Source: an uncultured SAR86 cluster bacterium (lineage in GTDB: Bacteria > Pseudomonadota > Gammaproteobacteria > Magnimaribacterales > D2472). Taken from it: a DNA stretch of 64,000 bases. Both the position numbers and the translations under genes were made by a program. Below are positions 9,250 through 20,250 of the stretch, in pieces. How positions within the stretch are numbered: position 1 is the first letter of the stretch; each line of letters begins with the position of its first letter. The stretch lies in assembly GCA_905181645.1 (NCBI GenBank), contig CAJIYN010000002.1, positions 387,785 through 451,784 on the forward strand. The letters are read 5' to 3'. A model generated the notes under the pieces. The model did not search any database, was not told the DNA's origin, and saw only the letters and a list, made by a program, of their open reading frames with translations.

Positions 9250-10455
9250 TTATATATTTTTTCTTAAAACAAATTCCAAAACCGTTGCGTTAATACAATA
9301 TCTAGGCATTCCATTTGGTCCATCGGGAAATACATGGCCAAGGTGAATACCTGAACTCTTAGATCTTATTTCTGTTCTTCGCATTCCATAGCTATTATCC
9401 GCAAGCTCATATGTTGAGTCTTGAACTGGTCTGGTAAAAGAGAGCCAGCCAGATGAAGAATTAAATCTATCTCTTGTATCAAATAAAGCAGCTCCACTTA
9501 ATTTATCTATAAATATTCCATCAGGAGTATTCTTAAAAATTTCATACTCTTGGCAGAATCTTGCATCTGTGCCTTCATTAAATGCCACATTATAAGCTTC
9601 ACTTCTACCTAATTTAAAAGCTCCAAAAAATTTATAAAATGCTTCTGGCTCGAGGTAGCCCTGATAACCAAATACTTCAGTTCCATCTTCTAAAAAGAGA
9701 ATTGTAGGAGTGGCCCAAGTTGGAGTCTTAAGATTCAAGCCTTCAAGATTAGAAGCTAAACGAAATGACATAGCTATACTTCCTTTGTAGTCATTAGCGA
9801 CATCTGCTTTAAAACTTTCACAATAAGGACAAAAACCTTCTGGCTCTATAATGACGATCTGTTTGCCTACTTGCAGCTTGCTATTATCTAGCTTAGCAAT
9901 TTGATCATTTGTATTAAATTTAATTCCAGTAGAGTGATCAGGGCAATAGCCATTAGGATTTTTAGCTAAATAATCTTGATGATATTCTTCTGCAACATAG
10001 AATTTTTCAAACTCAACAACTTGAGTGGTTACTTTTTTATAAGTCTGGTTTTTTAAAAGACTTTTAATCTCTTCTTTAATTATTTTTTTTTCATTTTCAT
10101 TTTTGTAAAATGCAATTGATCTATATTGGGTTCCAACATCGTTGCCTTGTCTATTAAGTTGAGTTGGATCATGGTTTTCAAAATAATGTTGGAGTAAGTC
10201 TTCTAGATTGATTAATTGAGAGTTAAAAGTAACTTTTACAACTACTTCTGTATGGTTGGTATTTTTATAGCAGACATCCTCATAGGTTGGATTATCTGTA
10301 TCACCACCCGCATAACCTACCGAAGTTAACCAAACACCATCGAGTTGCCAAAATTTTCTTTCAACTCCCCAAAAACAACCAGATCCAAATAGTACCTTTT
10401 TAAAATTTTTAGGATAATCCCCGTTTATTGGGTTTCCAGATATGTAGTGATTCAT
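9250..10455 (-). CDS. msrAB: Tri-domain methionine sulfoxide reductase: MsrA - thioredoxin-like - MsrB
   Basis: An intact 401-residue fusion. Residues about 15-170 are MsrA (GSGCFWGVE catalytic cysteine, GYAGG, YRSIAFY, EEYHQDYL, and a possible resolving cysteine in GYCPDHSTG). Residues about 190-285 form a thioredoxin-fold insert with a CPYC active site and ATPTILFLEDG. Residues about 295-401 are MsrB (SGWLSFTRPV, HLGHVFPDGP, catalytic RYCIN), lacking the CxxC zinc pairs of most MsrB. Known triple fusions such as Neisseria PilB place thioredoxin first, so the central position is unusual. No signal peptide is visible, implying a cytoplasmic, self-recycling repair enzyme for both Met-SO epimers. 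Confidence 0.9.
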   Translation of the reverse strand: MNHYISGNPINGDYPKNFKKVLFGSGCFWGVERKFWQLDGVWLTSVGYAGGDTDNPTYEDVCYKNTNHTEVVVKVTFNSQLINLEDLLQHYFENHDPTQLNRQGNDVGTQYRSIAFYKNENEKKIIKEEIKSLLKNQTYKKVTTQVVEFEKFYVAEEYHQDYLAKNPNGYCPDHSTGIKFNTNDQIAKLDNSKLQVGKQIVIIEPEGFCPYCESFKADVANDYKGSIAMSFRLASNLEGLNLKTPTWATPTILFLEDGTEVFGYQGYLEPEAFYKFFGAFKLGRSEAYNVAFNEGTDARFCQEYEIFKNTPDGIFIDKLSGAALFDTRDRFNSSSGWLSFTRPVQDSTYELADNSYGMRRTEIRSKSSGIHLGHVFPDGPNGMPRYCINATVLEFVLRKNI

Positions 10456-10506
10456 TTAATAAATTATTAATAAGAGAGAATGTTTTATAAAGCTATTCAT
10501 TTATTG

Positions 10507-11122
10507 TTATACCTCCCATTTAAAACTCTTAGCCTTTTGAAAAGCCTCTCTTTCAAATAGCATATCTGTCCATCGAGTAATATTAGGCTTAAAAGCCTCC
10601 TCTATCCCTAAATGTTTTAGCTAAATATATTGCATAACTCACACATATATCAGCAATAGTGAATCGATTTGAGCAAAGATACTCTCTGGAATCTAAAGAT
10701 TTCTCTAATAGTTTTAATCTAGCAACAAACCAACGCCTGTAACCCTCTGCTGCTTTATCAGCAACTCCAACTTCTTGAAGTGTATATCTCAATACAACTG
10801 TTTGAGGAAAAGTTAAGGTAGCGTCTGAATGAGAAAGCCAATTGAGATAATTACCATAATCAGCCTCATCAACATTTACCTTAAGATCAGTTGGGCCATA
10901 GCTATCTACAAAATATTGACTCATTCCAACTGACTCAGTCATACGAACATCACCATCAATCATATAAGGTATGGTTCCTAAAATATTAATATCCATAAAC
11001 TCTTTATGCAGAAAACGAGGTGGAAATGGCATCATCTTAGAACCGAGTAAACCCATTTCTTCAGCTGTCCATATTGGACGCATTCCTCTTGAACCTTCAC
11101 AACTATAAATTTTAATTGTCAT
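10507..11122 (-). CDS. Glutathione S-transferase family protein (frameshift near C-terminus)
   Basis: The N-terminal thioredoxin-like half begins MTIKIYSCEGSRGMRPIWTAEE and contains the GST cis-proline region GTIPYMIDGDVRMTESVGM. The C-terminal helical half has FTIADICVSYAIYLAK. The ORF stops at 10589, but the frame shifts and continues GIEEAFKPNITRWTDMLFEREAFQKAKSF to a TAA at 10507, giving about 205 residues, normal for GSTs. The active-site residue is probably the serine in the CEGSRG turn. Divergent from the carboxylase operon at 11226. The role may be detoxification or isomerisation of intermediates, but no substrate can be assigned. Confidence 0.82.
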
Positions 11123-11225
11123 ATAAACTCCTTGGGCATTTTAATAGGTTAATAGTACTCTTTTTGAGTGGTAATATTAATAATATTATATTACCATATT
11201 GTGAATTATTTCTAATTAATATTAT

Positions 11226-12876
11226 ATGCATTCTAAGAATATCGCCCCTCAACTTCGAAGTAATTTAGATACAAAATCAGAAGAGTATCAAAAAAATAAA
11301 CAAAGCATGCTTGAAAAGCTTGATTTTATTGATGATCTGCTAGATCAAGCTGAATTAGGTGGTGGTGCTTATCACCATGAGAGATTAGCTAAAAGAGGTA
11401 AAGATGCCTATCCGTCAAAGAATAATGAATGTTATAGATGATGATAGTCCTTTTTTAGAGATCAGCCCTTTTGCTGGCTATGGAACAGATTTTACAGTTG
11501 GTGGCGGATGTGTTTCAGGTGTCGGAATTGTTGCTGGTACTGAATGTGTAATTTTTGCTAATGATCCTTCAGTCTTAGCTGGCGCTATGACGGTTTATGT
11601 TGGAGAAAAATGGAATAGAGCAATGGAAATTGTAGAGAAAATAAAATTCCATTTATAAGTTTCGTTGAATCTGCTGGTGGAGATTTGAGCATGGGTACCG
11701 GAAGTAAAAGTGGTCAAGCACCTATATCACCAACAATTCAAAACACTCATTTTGCTGCAACTGGAAGATTCTTTTATGAAATGACTGAGCTTTCAAAATT
11801 AAGAATCCCAGTTATTTCTGTTGTCTTTGGATCATCTACTGCTGGTGGAGCCTATCAGCCTGGAATGTCCGATTACAATATTTTTATTAAAGATCAGTCT
11901 CAAGTTTTTCTTGCCGGGCCTCCTTTGGTTAAAGCGGCTACTGGTGAGGAGTCTGATGCTGAAACTTTAGGTGGCGCTCAAATGCATTCTGAAATTTCTG
12001 GCTTATCAGACTATTTAGCAGAAGATGAAATGGATGCTCTTAGAATATGTAGAGAAGTTGTATCTCATCTTAATTGGAAAAAAGGTGGTGATGAGCCTTC
12101 AAAAACTTCTATGGAGCCTGTTTATGATCAAGAAGAGCTTTTAGGTCTAATTAGTGAAGACCTTAAATCTCCAGTAGATATAAGAGAAGTAATTGCACGA
12201 TTTACAGATGGCTCACAATTTGAAGAATATAAATCTTTATATGGCCCTACTATGATATGTGGCTGGGCAAGTGTTCATGGCTATCAGAATTGGTATAGTT
12301 GGAAATAATGGTATCGGAAAAACAACTCTTCTGAGACTACTTTTGCAGGAGATAACGAGAAGAAACATACCGTTAATTTTTCTTCAAAATGTCACTGGAT
12401 TTTTAGTTGGAAAGGATTTTGAGAGACAGGCTATTATTAAAAAAGGCTCTCAATTAATTAATTCTGTATCCAATTCAATGGTTCCTCATATAACGATTAT
12501 TGTGGGTGCGTCATATGGAGCTGGAACTTATGCAATGTCAGGAAGAGCATACAATAATAGATTCACTTTTTTATGGCCTACAGCAAAAATTGGTGTCATG
12601 GGATCAGAGCAAATTGCTAAAGTTATGTCTATTGTAAGGAGAGCTAAAGCAAAAAGAACTGGAGAAAAGTTTGATGAAAAAGCTGATGCGCAAATACGAA
12701 AAATGGTTGAAGCTGCAGCAGAAGGAATGTCTCATGGATTAGTTGCTAGCAGTATGGTTACTGATGATGGAATTATTGATCCAAGAGATACAAGAACAAT
12801 ATTAGGATTTTGTTTATCAGTTGTCAGTAACATACCTATTGAAGGTGCAACAGAATATGGGGTATATAGACTATGA
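11226..12876 (+). CDS. Acyl-CoA carboxylase, carboxyltransferase (beta) subunit, methylcrotonyl/geranyl type (three frameshifts)
   Basis: Transfers carboxyl from carboxybiotin to an acyl-CoA. Four ORFs in series encode one protein of about 540 residues: LDQAELGGGAYHHERLAKRGK, FAGYGTDFTVGGGCVSGVG, VFGSSTAGGAYQPGMSDY with AGPPLVKAATGEE, and RRNIPLIFLQNVTGF with VGASYGAGTYAMSGRAY. The AGPPLVKAATGEE and TLGGAQMHSEISG blocks place it nearer MccB/AtuC than PccB. A GNNGIGKTT string at a break near 12310 is an indel product, not a P-loop. Its stop overlaps the alpha subunit start. The downstream AtuA-type gene favours geranyl- or isoprenoid-CoA as substrate, but methylcrotonyl-CoA is possible. Confidence 0.87.
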
Positions 12877-14790
12877 TATTTAATTCACTTCTAATCGCTA
12901 ACAGAGGCGAGATTGCTTGCAGAATTATAAGAAGTGCTCATGAAATGGGCATTAGATGTATTGCTGTCTATGTTGATGCTGATGCTGATGCTCCTTTTGT
13001 AAGGGCTGCTGATGAAGCTTTTCGTCTTCCAGATGGAGGTTATCTTGATGGAAACCTTATTCTTGATGCTGCAAAGAGAACTGGCGCACAGGCAATTCAT
13101 CCTGGCTATGGTTTTTTATCTGAAAATGCGTCTTTTGCAAGAAAAGTTCTTAAAGAAAAAATTGTTTGGGTTGGTCCTTCTGCTCATGTTATTTCTGTTA
13201 TGGGAGATAAATTAAAAGCTAAAGAACTTGCAGAAAAATCTGGTGTTCCCACTTTGCCAATGACCTCAAATACCTGCAGATGCAAAAAATATTGGCTACC
13301 CTCTTTTAATAAAAGCAGCTGCTGGAGGTGGTGGAAAAGGAATGAGGATAGTTCAGTCTCAAAAAGATTTAAAAGAATCAATTATTAGTGCCCAACGAGA
13401 AGCTAAGTCTGGCTTTGGTGATGAAAGAGTTTTTATAGAAAGATATGTAGAAAAATCTAGACATATTGAAATACAGATTCTTGGAGATTCATATGGAAAT
13501 ATTGTTCATTTGGGTGAAAGAGAGTGCTCTATTCAAAGAAGGCATCAAAAAATTATAGAAGAATCTCCATCAGATTCATCAACATTACAAATCCTCATCA
13601 ATGGCAGTAAAATTAGCAAAAAAAATAAAATACAATCAGCTGGAACTGTGGAGTTTCTGTTTGATGATAAAACTGGAGAATTCTGGTTTCTTGAAGTTAA
13701 TACTAGGTTGCAAGTAGAACATCCTGTCACTGAAGAAGTTACAGATATGGATCTTGTTTATGAGCAGTTAAGAATAGCTAGAGGCGAAGAGTTGGGCTAT
13801 GAGCAAAGTGACATTAGTTGGAATGGACATTCCATTGAAGCCAGATTATATGCTGAAGATCCTGACAATGACTTTCTACCAGAAACAGGAACATTAATAG
13901 CTTTTGAGGAAGACTATGAAGCTGAAGCTCGATGGGATTCAGGAGTTGAATCTGGCTCAATAGTTGGCACATCCTTTGACCCAATGTTAGCTAAAGTTAT
14001 TTCATATGGAGCGACAAGAGCTGATGCAGCTTCAAAACTTGCTAGAGCATTAGAAGCAGCTCATATTGGAGGTCTTACTACTAATAGAGATTTTTTAGTT
14101 GCAACCCTAAAAACAAAAGAATTTTTAGATGGCGATACTACAACTGACTTTATTAATAGAGTAAAGCCGCCTAGGGCATTGGTTTTAAGTGACGAACAAA
14201 TCAAACATGTAACTGCTATAGCTGCGTTATGGATACAGGAATTAAATAGATTACATGATGATGTTTTAGGTCACTTGCCTTCAGGCTGGACGAATGGAAG
14301 AACACCAAGACAGAATATTAAATTTAAATATAAAGATGAGGAAATTAATGTAACTTATCAAGCAAAAAGAGATGGATCCTTTAAGATACATGATTCCTCG
14401 GTAGCATTTATTTATGAATGTTACGAAAATGGAATTGATCTTGAGTTTGATGGCAGAAGACATTTTTCGAAGGTAACTATTCATAAAAATCAAGTCCTCG
14501 TGCATATGCCTTTTGGTGATGTTTTGCTCGAGATTCTTCCAAGATTTATTGTTCCAGGATTCGAAGTTCAAGCTGGCGGACTAGTTGCCCCTATGCCGGG
14601 TAAAGTTATTGATTTAAAAGTAAAAAAAGGTTCTAAAGTTAAAGTAGGAGATCCTATTATTATTTTAGAAGCTATGAAAATGGAACATTCAATAAGAGCT
14701 AGTGAAGATGGAGTAATAAGTAAGTTGTTTGTAAGTGGTAATGATCAAGTCGAAAATGGTGCCCTCTTGATGGTTTTAGATTCAGATTAA
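12873..14790 (+). CDS. Acyl-CoA carboxylase, biotin carboxylase-BCCP (alpha) subunit (one frameshift)
   Basis: ATP-dependent carboxylation of biotin. It begins NSLLIANRGEIACRIIRSAHEMG, with a GYGFLSENASFA block, then breaks near 13270-13340 within the ATP-grasp glycine loop (AAAGGGGKGMR in the nucleotide sequence). It continues with HLGERECSIQRRHQKIIEESPS and FLEVNTRLQVEHPVTEEVT. The C-terminal biotinyl domain has MPGKVIDLKVKKG and EAMKMEH with the biotinylated lysine. About 640 residues, normal for MCC/GCC alpha. Start ATG at 12873 overlaps the beta-subunit stop as ATGA, so the two are coupled and presumably made in equal amounts. Confidence 0.9.
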
Positions 14791-14792
14791 TA

Positions 14793-15364
14793 ATGCATGC
14801 AATTGAAAATATACAAACTATCGCAGGTAAATCTATAAAACCTATCAGTCAAAAGCATAATCAAGTTATTGATAAGCTAGAATTAATGTTAGAAAAAGGC
14901 ATACCTGACCATACAATGTCTGAGTTGGCAGCTAAATTAAAAGTATCATTGAGAACTCTTTATGAGATTGCTCCAAGCAAGAGCAGTTGAAGCTGGAAAA
15001 GGTTGTCCAGTATTTTTAAAGAGAACTCACAAAAATACTCTTAAACATTTGCCAATTGAAAAATTAAAAAAATATTTACAGATGAAATGTGCACTTATCA
15101 AAGCGCAAACTTATATTATTCATATAGAGGTGAAAATAATACTGGTAGAATTGCTTCGTTAATATGGATAGAATAGGCAATAACATGGATGAGTTGAGAA
15201 ATGCTGACTAAAATCATACATTATGTAAAATCTTTAAGTGTATTTAAGGTTTTTATATTCAGTTTGCAAAAGAAAAAAATAGATTATTAATTACAGTTTC
15301 GCCCGAAGAATCTGCCAATTCTATAACTAATGTAATTTTAGAAGGAATAAGACTGGAGAGTTAA
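14793..15364 (+). CDS. TetR family transcriptional regulator (heavily frameshifted)
   Basis: The first frame (14793-14990) has a TetR-type helix-turn-helix: HTMSELAAKLKVSLRTLYEIAPSKE. The remainder is scattered over frames: an LPIEKLKKYLQM helix around 15040-15080, a GIGNNMDEL-like segment near 15175, and RLLITVSPEESANSITNVILEGI at 15265-15360, which resembles a TetR C-terminal helix. The gene spans about 190 codons, normal for the family. It sits between the carboxylase and the atuA-like gene in the same direction with 1-2 nt gaps, so it likely autoregulates this catabolic operon in response to an acyl-CoA or terpenoid. Multiple indels make the exact protein uncertain. Confidence 0.62.
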
Positions 15365-15365
15365 A

Positions 15366-17139
15366 TTGAATAAGGAAGTAATAAAAATAGCTAATTGTAG
15401 TGGCTACTATGGAGATAAGTTATCTGCAGCTAAGGATATGGTTGATGGCGGTCCTATAGATGTTCTTACAGGTGATTATCTCGCTGAATTAACTATGGCA
15501 ATTCTTTTTAATCAAAGAATGCAAAGAGGAGAAGAGATTGGATATGCTGGAACCTTTTCTTAAACAAGTTAAAGATCTTGATAGTATTAAAAGATAAAAA
15601 TATAAAAATTGTAACTAACGCAGGTGACTCACCCCCTCCTCTATGGCATTAGAAATAGAAAAAATACTAGAAGAGTTGTCTATAGATTTAAAAGTTGCCT
15701 ATATCGATGGCGACGATCTTATGCCAAGAATTGCTGAATTGCATAATGAAGGAGAGTTATTCAATAATATGGATAAAAAGATACCTCTTGAGGATTCTGG
15801 CTGCCAAACACTCACAGCAAATGCCTATCTGGGCGGTTGGGGCATTAAAGAAGCCTTAGACCAAGGCGCGGACATTGTCATTTGCCCAAGAGTCACAGAC
15901 GCCGCCGTGGTCATTGGGCCGGCTGCATGGAAGTTCAACTGGCAGCGCAACGACTATGATGCGTTAGCTGGCGCACTCGCCGCAGGTCATATTATTGAAT
16001 GTGGATGTCAGGCAACTGGAGGAAATTATTCATTTTTTAAAGAAGTTCCAAGTTTTGATAATGTTGGTTACCCAATAGCTGAAATTAAAGCAGACGGAAG
16101 TTTTTATATAACAAAACATCCAAATACAGGCGGGCTAGTCTCCACCGGAACTGTTACTGCTCAACTTTTATATGAGATTAGTTCGCCGGCATACCTTAAC
16201 CCAGATGTAATTGCGCATTTTGATACTCTTAAAATAGAACAGGAATCTAAAGATAGGGTCTATGTTTCAGGCTGCAGAGGGAGTTCTCCACCTTCAACCC
16301 ACAAAGCATGCATTAATCTTGCTGGCGGATATAGAAATGGCATGGATCTTGTTCTAACTGGTCTAGATATTGAAGAAAAAGCTGATGCATTTACAAATGC
16401 TTTGTTTAACTCAGTCGGAGGAAAAGAACAATTTGATGATGTTTCAATTAATTTACATAGAACCGATAAAGAAAATCCAAATTCTAACGAAGAGGCTATG
16501 GCAACATTATCAATTGCAGTCAAATCTATGAATCCAGATTTAGTTGGTAGATTATTTAGTGCAAAAATAATTGAGTTATCTTTAGCAAATTACCCAGGAT
16601 TCTTTTCTAGCGGGGGCGGTAAAAAACCAGGTCCTGTTATTGTTTACTGGCCAGCTCTTGTTGATAGTAAATTTATTAATGAGTATGTACATATAGACGG
16701 TGAAACTATTGAAATAATCCCTACAAGCCAAATGGGATTTGAAGAAAGCTTTTATCAAAAAAATCTAGTCGAAATAGCGCCTGCTCCAGAAGGTAAAACC
16801 GATAAAGGCCCTTTAGGATCATATTTTGGAGCTCGATCAGGAGACAAAGGTGGTTGTGCTAATTTAGGAGTATGGGCAAAAACTGATTTATCTTATTCAT
16901 TTTTATATAATTTTCTTACTGTTGAAAAGCTTAAAGAATTACTGCCAGATCTCAATAATTATGAAATAGATAGATACGATCTTCCAAATATTAAATCACT
17001 AAATTTTTATATTCATGGAATACTTGAAGATGGAGTCTCCTCTAATAATAAAAAGGATGGACAAGCTAAATCACTAGGTGAATACTTAAGAGCAAAAATA
17101 GTGGATTTACCAATTTCAATAATCAAGGAAAGTAAATAA
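15366..17139 (+). CDS. AtuA-type acyclic terpene utilisation protein (DUF1446, DUF4387-like C-terminus; one frameshift)
   Basis: The N-terminus KIANCSGYYGDKLSAAKDMVDGGPIDVLTGDYLAEL is diagnostic of the AtuA/DUF1446 family. A break lies near 15560-15630 (the family's NAGGLNPSSMALE region is garbled), then the frame runs to 17139 with CPRVTDAAVVIGPA, an HIIECGCQATGGNY block and a DUF4387-like end (SGDKGGCANLGVWA). AtuA is required for citronellol/geraniol catabolism in Pseudomonas, though its chemistry is not established. Likely start is TTG at 15366, 1 nt after the TetR stop. A patch at about 15830-15990 is 50-60% G+C, far above the rest of the gene. Confidence 0.85.
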
Positions 17140-17923
17140 TGTCTAATAAATTATCTTTAGAGCGTATTAGGAATAGATACAGAAATTGATGTTTCAAAAA
17201 ATATTTTAACTATTACTTTAAATCGTCCAGAAAAAAAGAATGCAATAAATAACCATGCGCACCATATTAACTATGCTTTGGCTTATGCAAAACAAGAAAG
17301 ATCTGTAAGAGTAGTAATTATTGCTGCTGAGGGTGATGTTTTTTGTGCAGGGGCTGATTTAAGAAGAGAAAAGTCAGAATCTAACATTCCAAAATTAGAA
17401 GACTCAGATGATATTAGCTTGAGTATAAGACATCTATACAAGCCTGTTATATGTAAAATTCAAGGGTTCTGTATTAGCTGGAGCGCTTTTAATGGTTGCT
17501 AATTCAACTCATTCTATAGCAGTTAAAGAGGCAAAATTCTCAGCTCCAGAAATTCACAGAGGTCTTTGGCCTTTCATGGTCATGGCTGGTTTATTTAGAG
17601 TTATGCCTAAAAGAGCTGGGTTAGATTTTGTAATGAGAGGTAATTATATTAACTCTCAAAAAGCTGAGGAATGGGGTTTAATTAATCAATCTGTGGATAG
17701 TAAAGATTTGAATAATACTGTTAATAGTTTAGCTAGTGAGCTGGCTAGTTTAGCTCCAGGAACTATGCGATTTGGTCTAGAAGCATATGAGAAACAAGAC
17801 GCTTTAGAATTTGATGAGGCTCTGCCTTATCTGCAAAAACAAATTGCTAAATGTTTTGAAGGTGATGATGCTAAGGAAGGTATTGCTGCATTTTTAGAAA
17901 AAAGAAAACCTAATTGGAAATAA
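17139..17923 (+). CDS. Enoyl-CoA hydratase/isomerase family protein (two frameshifts)
   Basis: A crotonase-fold enzyme that hydrates enoyl-CoA, or in this context perhaps methylglutaconyl- or isohexenylglutaconyl-CoA. After ATG at 17139 (overlapping the preceding TAA as TAATG) a break near 17160 leads into LTITLNRPEKKNAINN. This is followed by FCAGADLRR (oxyanion hole), a break near 17470, and APEIHRGLWPFMVM, where the family's catalytic glutamates lie. The C-terminus has ASLAPGTMRFGLEAYEKQ and KEGIAAFLEKRKPNWK. About 260 residues. Its position between atuA-like and dehydrogenase genes fits an AtuE/LiuC-type role, which is inference. Confidence 0.84.
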
Positions 17924-17940
17924 AAATAATGAGGTAAATT

Positions 17941-19160
17941 ATGGATTTAGAATACGGGCCTGAATATCAAGATTTCAAAAAAGAAGTTCAGGCCTTCTGT
18001 AATAAATATAAAGGTATTCAATTTAGTGATTCGGCTAAAGTGCCTCTAGCTCAAAATAATAAATCTGGCGGCCCTTCAATGTCGAGATCAGATTGGCAAA
18101 AGACTCTAATTGAAAACGGCTATTTTGCAAGATCTATTCCAAAAGAGTATGGCGGATTTGGTGGGGAGTCAGATGTAATAAAGAGCAGGATTGCGGCGAC
18201 TGAATTTTCAAATAAAACTCCAGGAGCAATGGGTGGTCAAGGGATTGATATGCTTGTTCCAACATTGCTAGAACTTGGAACAGAAGAGCAAAAAAATAAA
18301 TACATAAAGCCGACGCTTTATGGAGAAATGATATGGTGCCAAGGCTATTCAGAACCTAACTTGGTAGTGACTTAGCTAGCTTGCAAACTAAAGGCGAGTT
18401 AATTGATGATCAATGGGTTATTAATGGGCAAAAGATTTGGACTAGTACAGCACAATATTCTCAAATGATGTTTTGCCTAGTAAGAACAGAGCCAGAAGCT
18501 TCAAAGCATGCAGGAATTAGTTATTTATTAGTTCCAATGGATACACCTGGTTTAGAAATAAGGCCTTTAGTAGATATGACACTTAAAGCAGGATTTAATG
18601 AAGTATTTTTTACTGACGTTACTATTCCTGGAGATAATATAGTGGGAAGTAGAGGTGAAGGTTGGGCTGTTGCAAATGCAACTTTAGGCCATGAAAGAGG
18701 ATCTCTTGCTAACCCAAATGCAACTATGAATAGATTAAATATGCTAATCGAAAGGATGAAAAAAGAAACAATAAATGGAGAAACTCTAATTGAAAACCCT
18801 ATCTACAGAGATAGATTGCTCCAAGTGCAGGGCAAAGTTATGGCATTTCAATCTCATGCCTTAAGGGTATTGTCTGCAAAATTAAATCCTGGTCAGGATG
18901 TCAAAGTTGGCAAAATGATTCAAAAATTAATTGGGACTGAATTAAGACACGAACTTGAGGGTTTGGGTATAGACATAATGGGTGAATTAGGAACTTTATA
19001 TGAAGATAGTCCCCACTTGAGAGATGGAGGATCTTGGCAGTTCGCTTACATGTATTTTCTAGGTTTAATAATAGGTGGCGGAACTAGCCAGATTCAAAAA
19101 AATATAATTTCAGAAAGAGGTTTAGGCCTTCCAAGAGAACCTAAGGTTCAAGGAGTTTAA
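17941..19160 (+). CDS. Acyl-CoA dehydrogenase (one frameshift)
   Basis: Two ORFs, 17941-18375 and 18381-19160, join across a one-base loss at 18362. The family motif SEPGAGSDLAS reads SEPNLVVT and then restarts LASLQTKGELIDDQWVINGQKIWTS. Other landmarks are YGGFGGESDV, YLLVPMDTPGLEIRPLV, FTDVTIPGDNIVG and a C-terminal GGGTSQIQKNIISERGLGLPR. The merged length is about 405 residues. It begins 17 nt after the hydratase and ends 1 nt before the next dehydrogenase, so these belong to one operon. Probably the FAD-binding catalytic partner of a heteromeric enzyme oxidising a branched or isoprenoid acyl-CoA. Confidence 0.86.
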
Positions 19161-19161
19161 G

Positions 19162-20250
19162 ATGTATTTTGGATTATCTGAAGATCAAGTATTTTTTCAA
19201 GACAATGTAAAAAAATTTCTTGAAGATCAATCATCGCTTGATGTAATAAGAAGGATTACTGCCGGAGAAGGTGAAGAGCTTCAAAAAGAAATTCATCAAG
19301 GGCTTATTAATTTAGGTCTAAATGCCCTATTAATTCCAGAAGAGTACGGAGGATTAGAATTAGATCTTCTTTTTGCTGCAGCAGTATCAGAAGGCCTAGG
19401 ATCAGGTGTTGCACCTATTCCTTTTATTGGATCCTATGTAATGGCTCCTCTTGCAATCATGCATGGTGGAAGCAACTCTCAAAAAAAGGAATATCTTAAT
19501 AAGATTGCATCAAATGAAATTAGTTTTGGTGTGGGTTTAACAGAATATATAGCAGCTCGTGAGGATGCCGGTATTGAGATTGATGGAAGTAAAGCAAGTG
19601 GAAGAGCTTTATTTGTTATTGATGGAGATCACGCAACACATTTCATACTGGCAGATAATGAGGGAGCTATGTGCATAATAAATGTTAGTGACCCAGGTAT
19701 AGAAATCGTAAAACTAACAGCTATTGATAAGACTAGAGGTTACTTTGAAATCTTGCTTAAAGATGTAAATGCAGAGGTTTTAGAAAATTCTGTAAATAAC
19801 AAAGATCCAATTACAAAAACTATAGATGCCGGAAGAATTATGCTGGCTGCCGATAGTGTAGGCGCTTCTCAAGTTATGATTGATAAATCTGTAGAGTATG
19901 CAAAAGAGAGAAAGCAATTTGGAAGAGTTATTGGATCATTCCAGGCTGTAAAGCATATGTGTGCTGAGATGGCAGCAGAATTAGAACCTTGCTATGCAAT
20001 TGTTTGGCATGCAGCTCATTGTTTTAATAATGTTCCAGAAGAAGCTAGATTAATGGCTTGTCATGCAAAAGCACATGTTTCAGAGATGGGTAAAGGTATA
20101 GCAAAAAAAGCAACTGAAGTTCATGGTGGAATGGGTTTTACTGATCTTCTAGGCCTACATTATTGGTTCAAGAGAATTGGTATGAATCGACAATTGCTCG
20201 GTTCACCAGAGTTAGTAAGAGAGGAAGCTGGAAGAATTCAAGGATTCTAG
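19162..20250 (+). CDS. Acyl-CoA dehydrogenase, partner subunit
   Basis: Intact 362-residue protein starting MYFGLSEDQVFFQDNVKKFLEDQ. It has PEEYGGLELD, the KERKQFGRVIGSFQAVKHMCAEM signature and VHGGMGFTDLLGLHYWFKR near the end. It lacks the SEPGAGSD-type loop (reading VGLTEYIAAREDAG instead), typical of the shorter partner subunit in paired dehydrogenases. It starts one base after the previous dehydrogenase. The same long/short pair arrangement occurs at 3665-6005, so the organism has at least two paired enzymes of this kind within 15 kb. It is the last gene of the carboxylase-atuA operon and converges with the isomerase at 20247. Confidence 0.86.
   Translation: MYFGLSEDQVFFQDNVKKFLEDQSSLDVIRRITAGEGEELQKEIHQGLINLGLNALLIPEEYGGLELDLLFAAAVSEGLGSGVAPIPFIGSYVMAPLAIMHGGSNSQKKEYLNKIASNEISFGVGLTEYIAAREDAGIEIDGSKASGRALFVIDGDHATHFILADNEGAMCIINVSDPGIEIVKLTAIDKTRGYFEILLKDVNAEVLENSVNNKDPITKTIDAGRIMLAADSVGASQVMIDKSVEYAKERKQFGRVIGSFQAVKHMCAEMAAELEPCYAIVWHAAHCFNNVPEEARLMACHAKAHVSEMGKGIAKKATEVHGGMGFTDLLGLHYWFKRIGMNRQLLGSPELVREEAGRIQGF

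Noticed and set aside
12298-12345. Walker-A-like string GNNGIGKTTLLRLL in the carboxyltransferase region, suggesting an ABC ATPase
   Set aside because: It sits at a frame break inside an otherwise clear acyl-CoA carboxylase beta subunit (GIVGNNG before, RRNIPLIFLQN after); no other ATPase motif follows.
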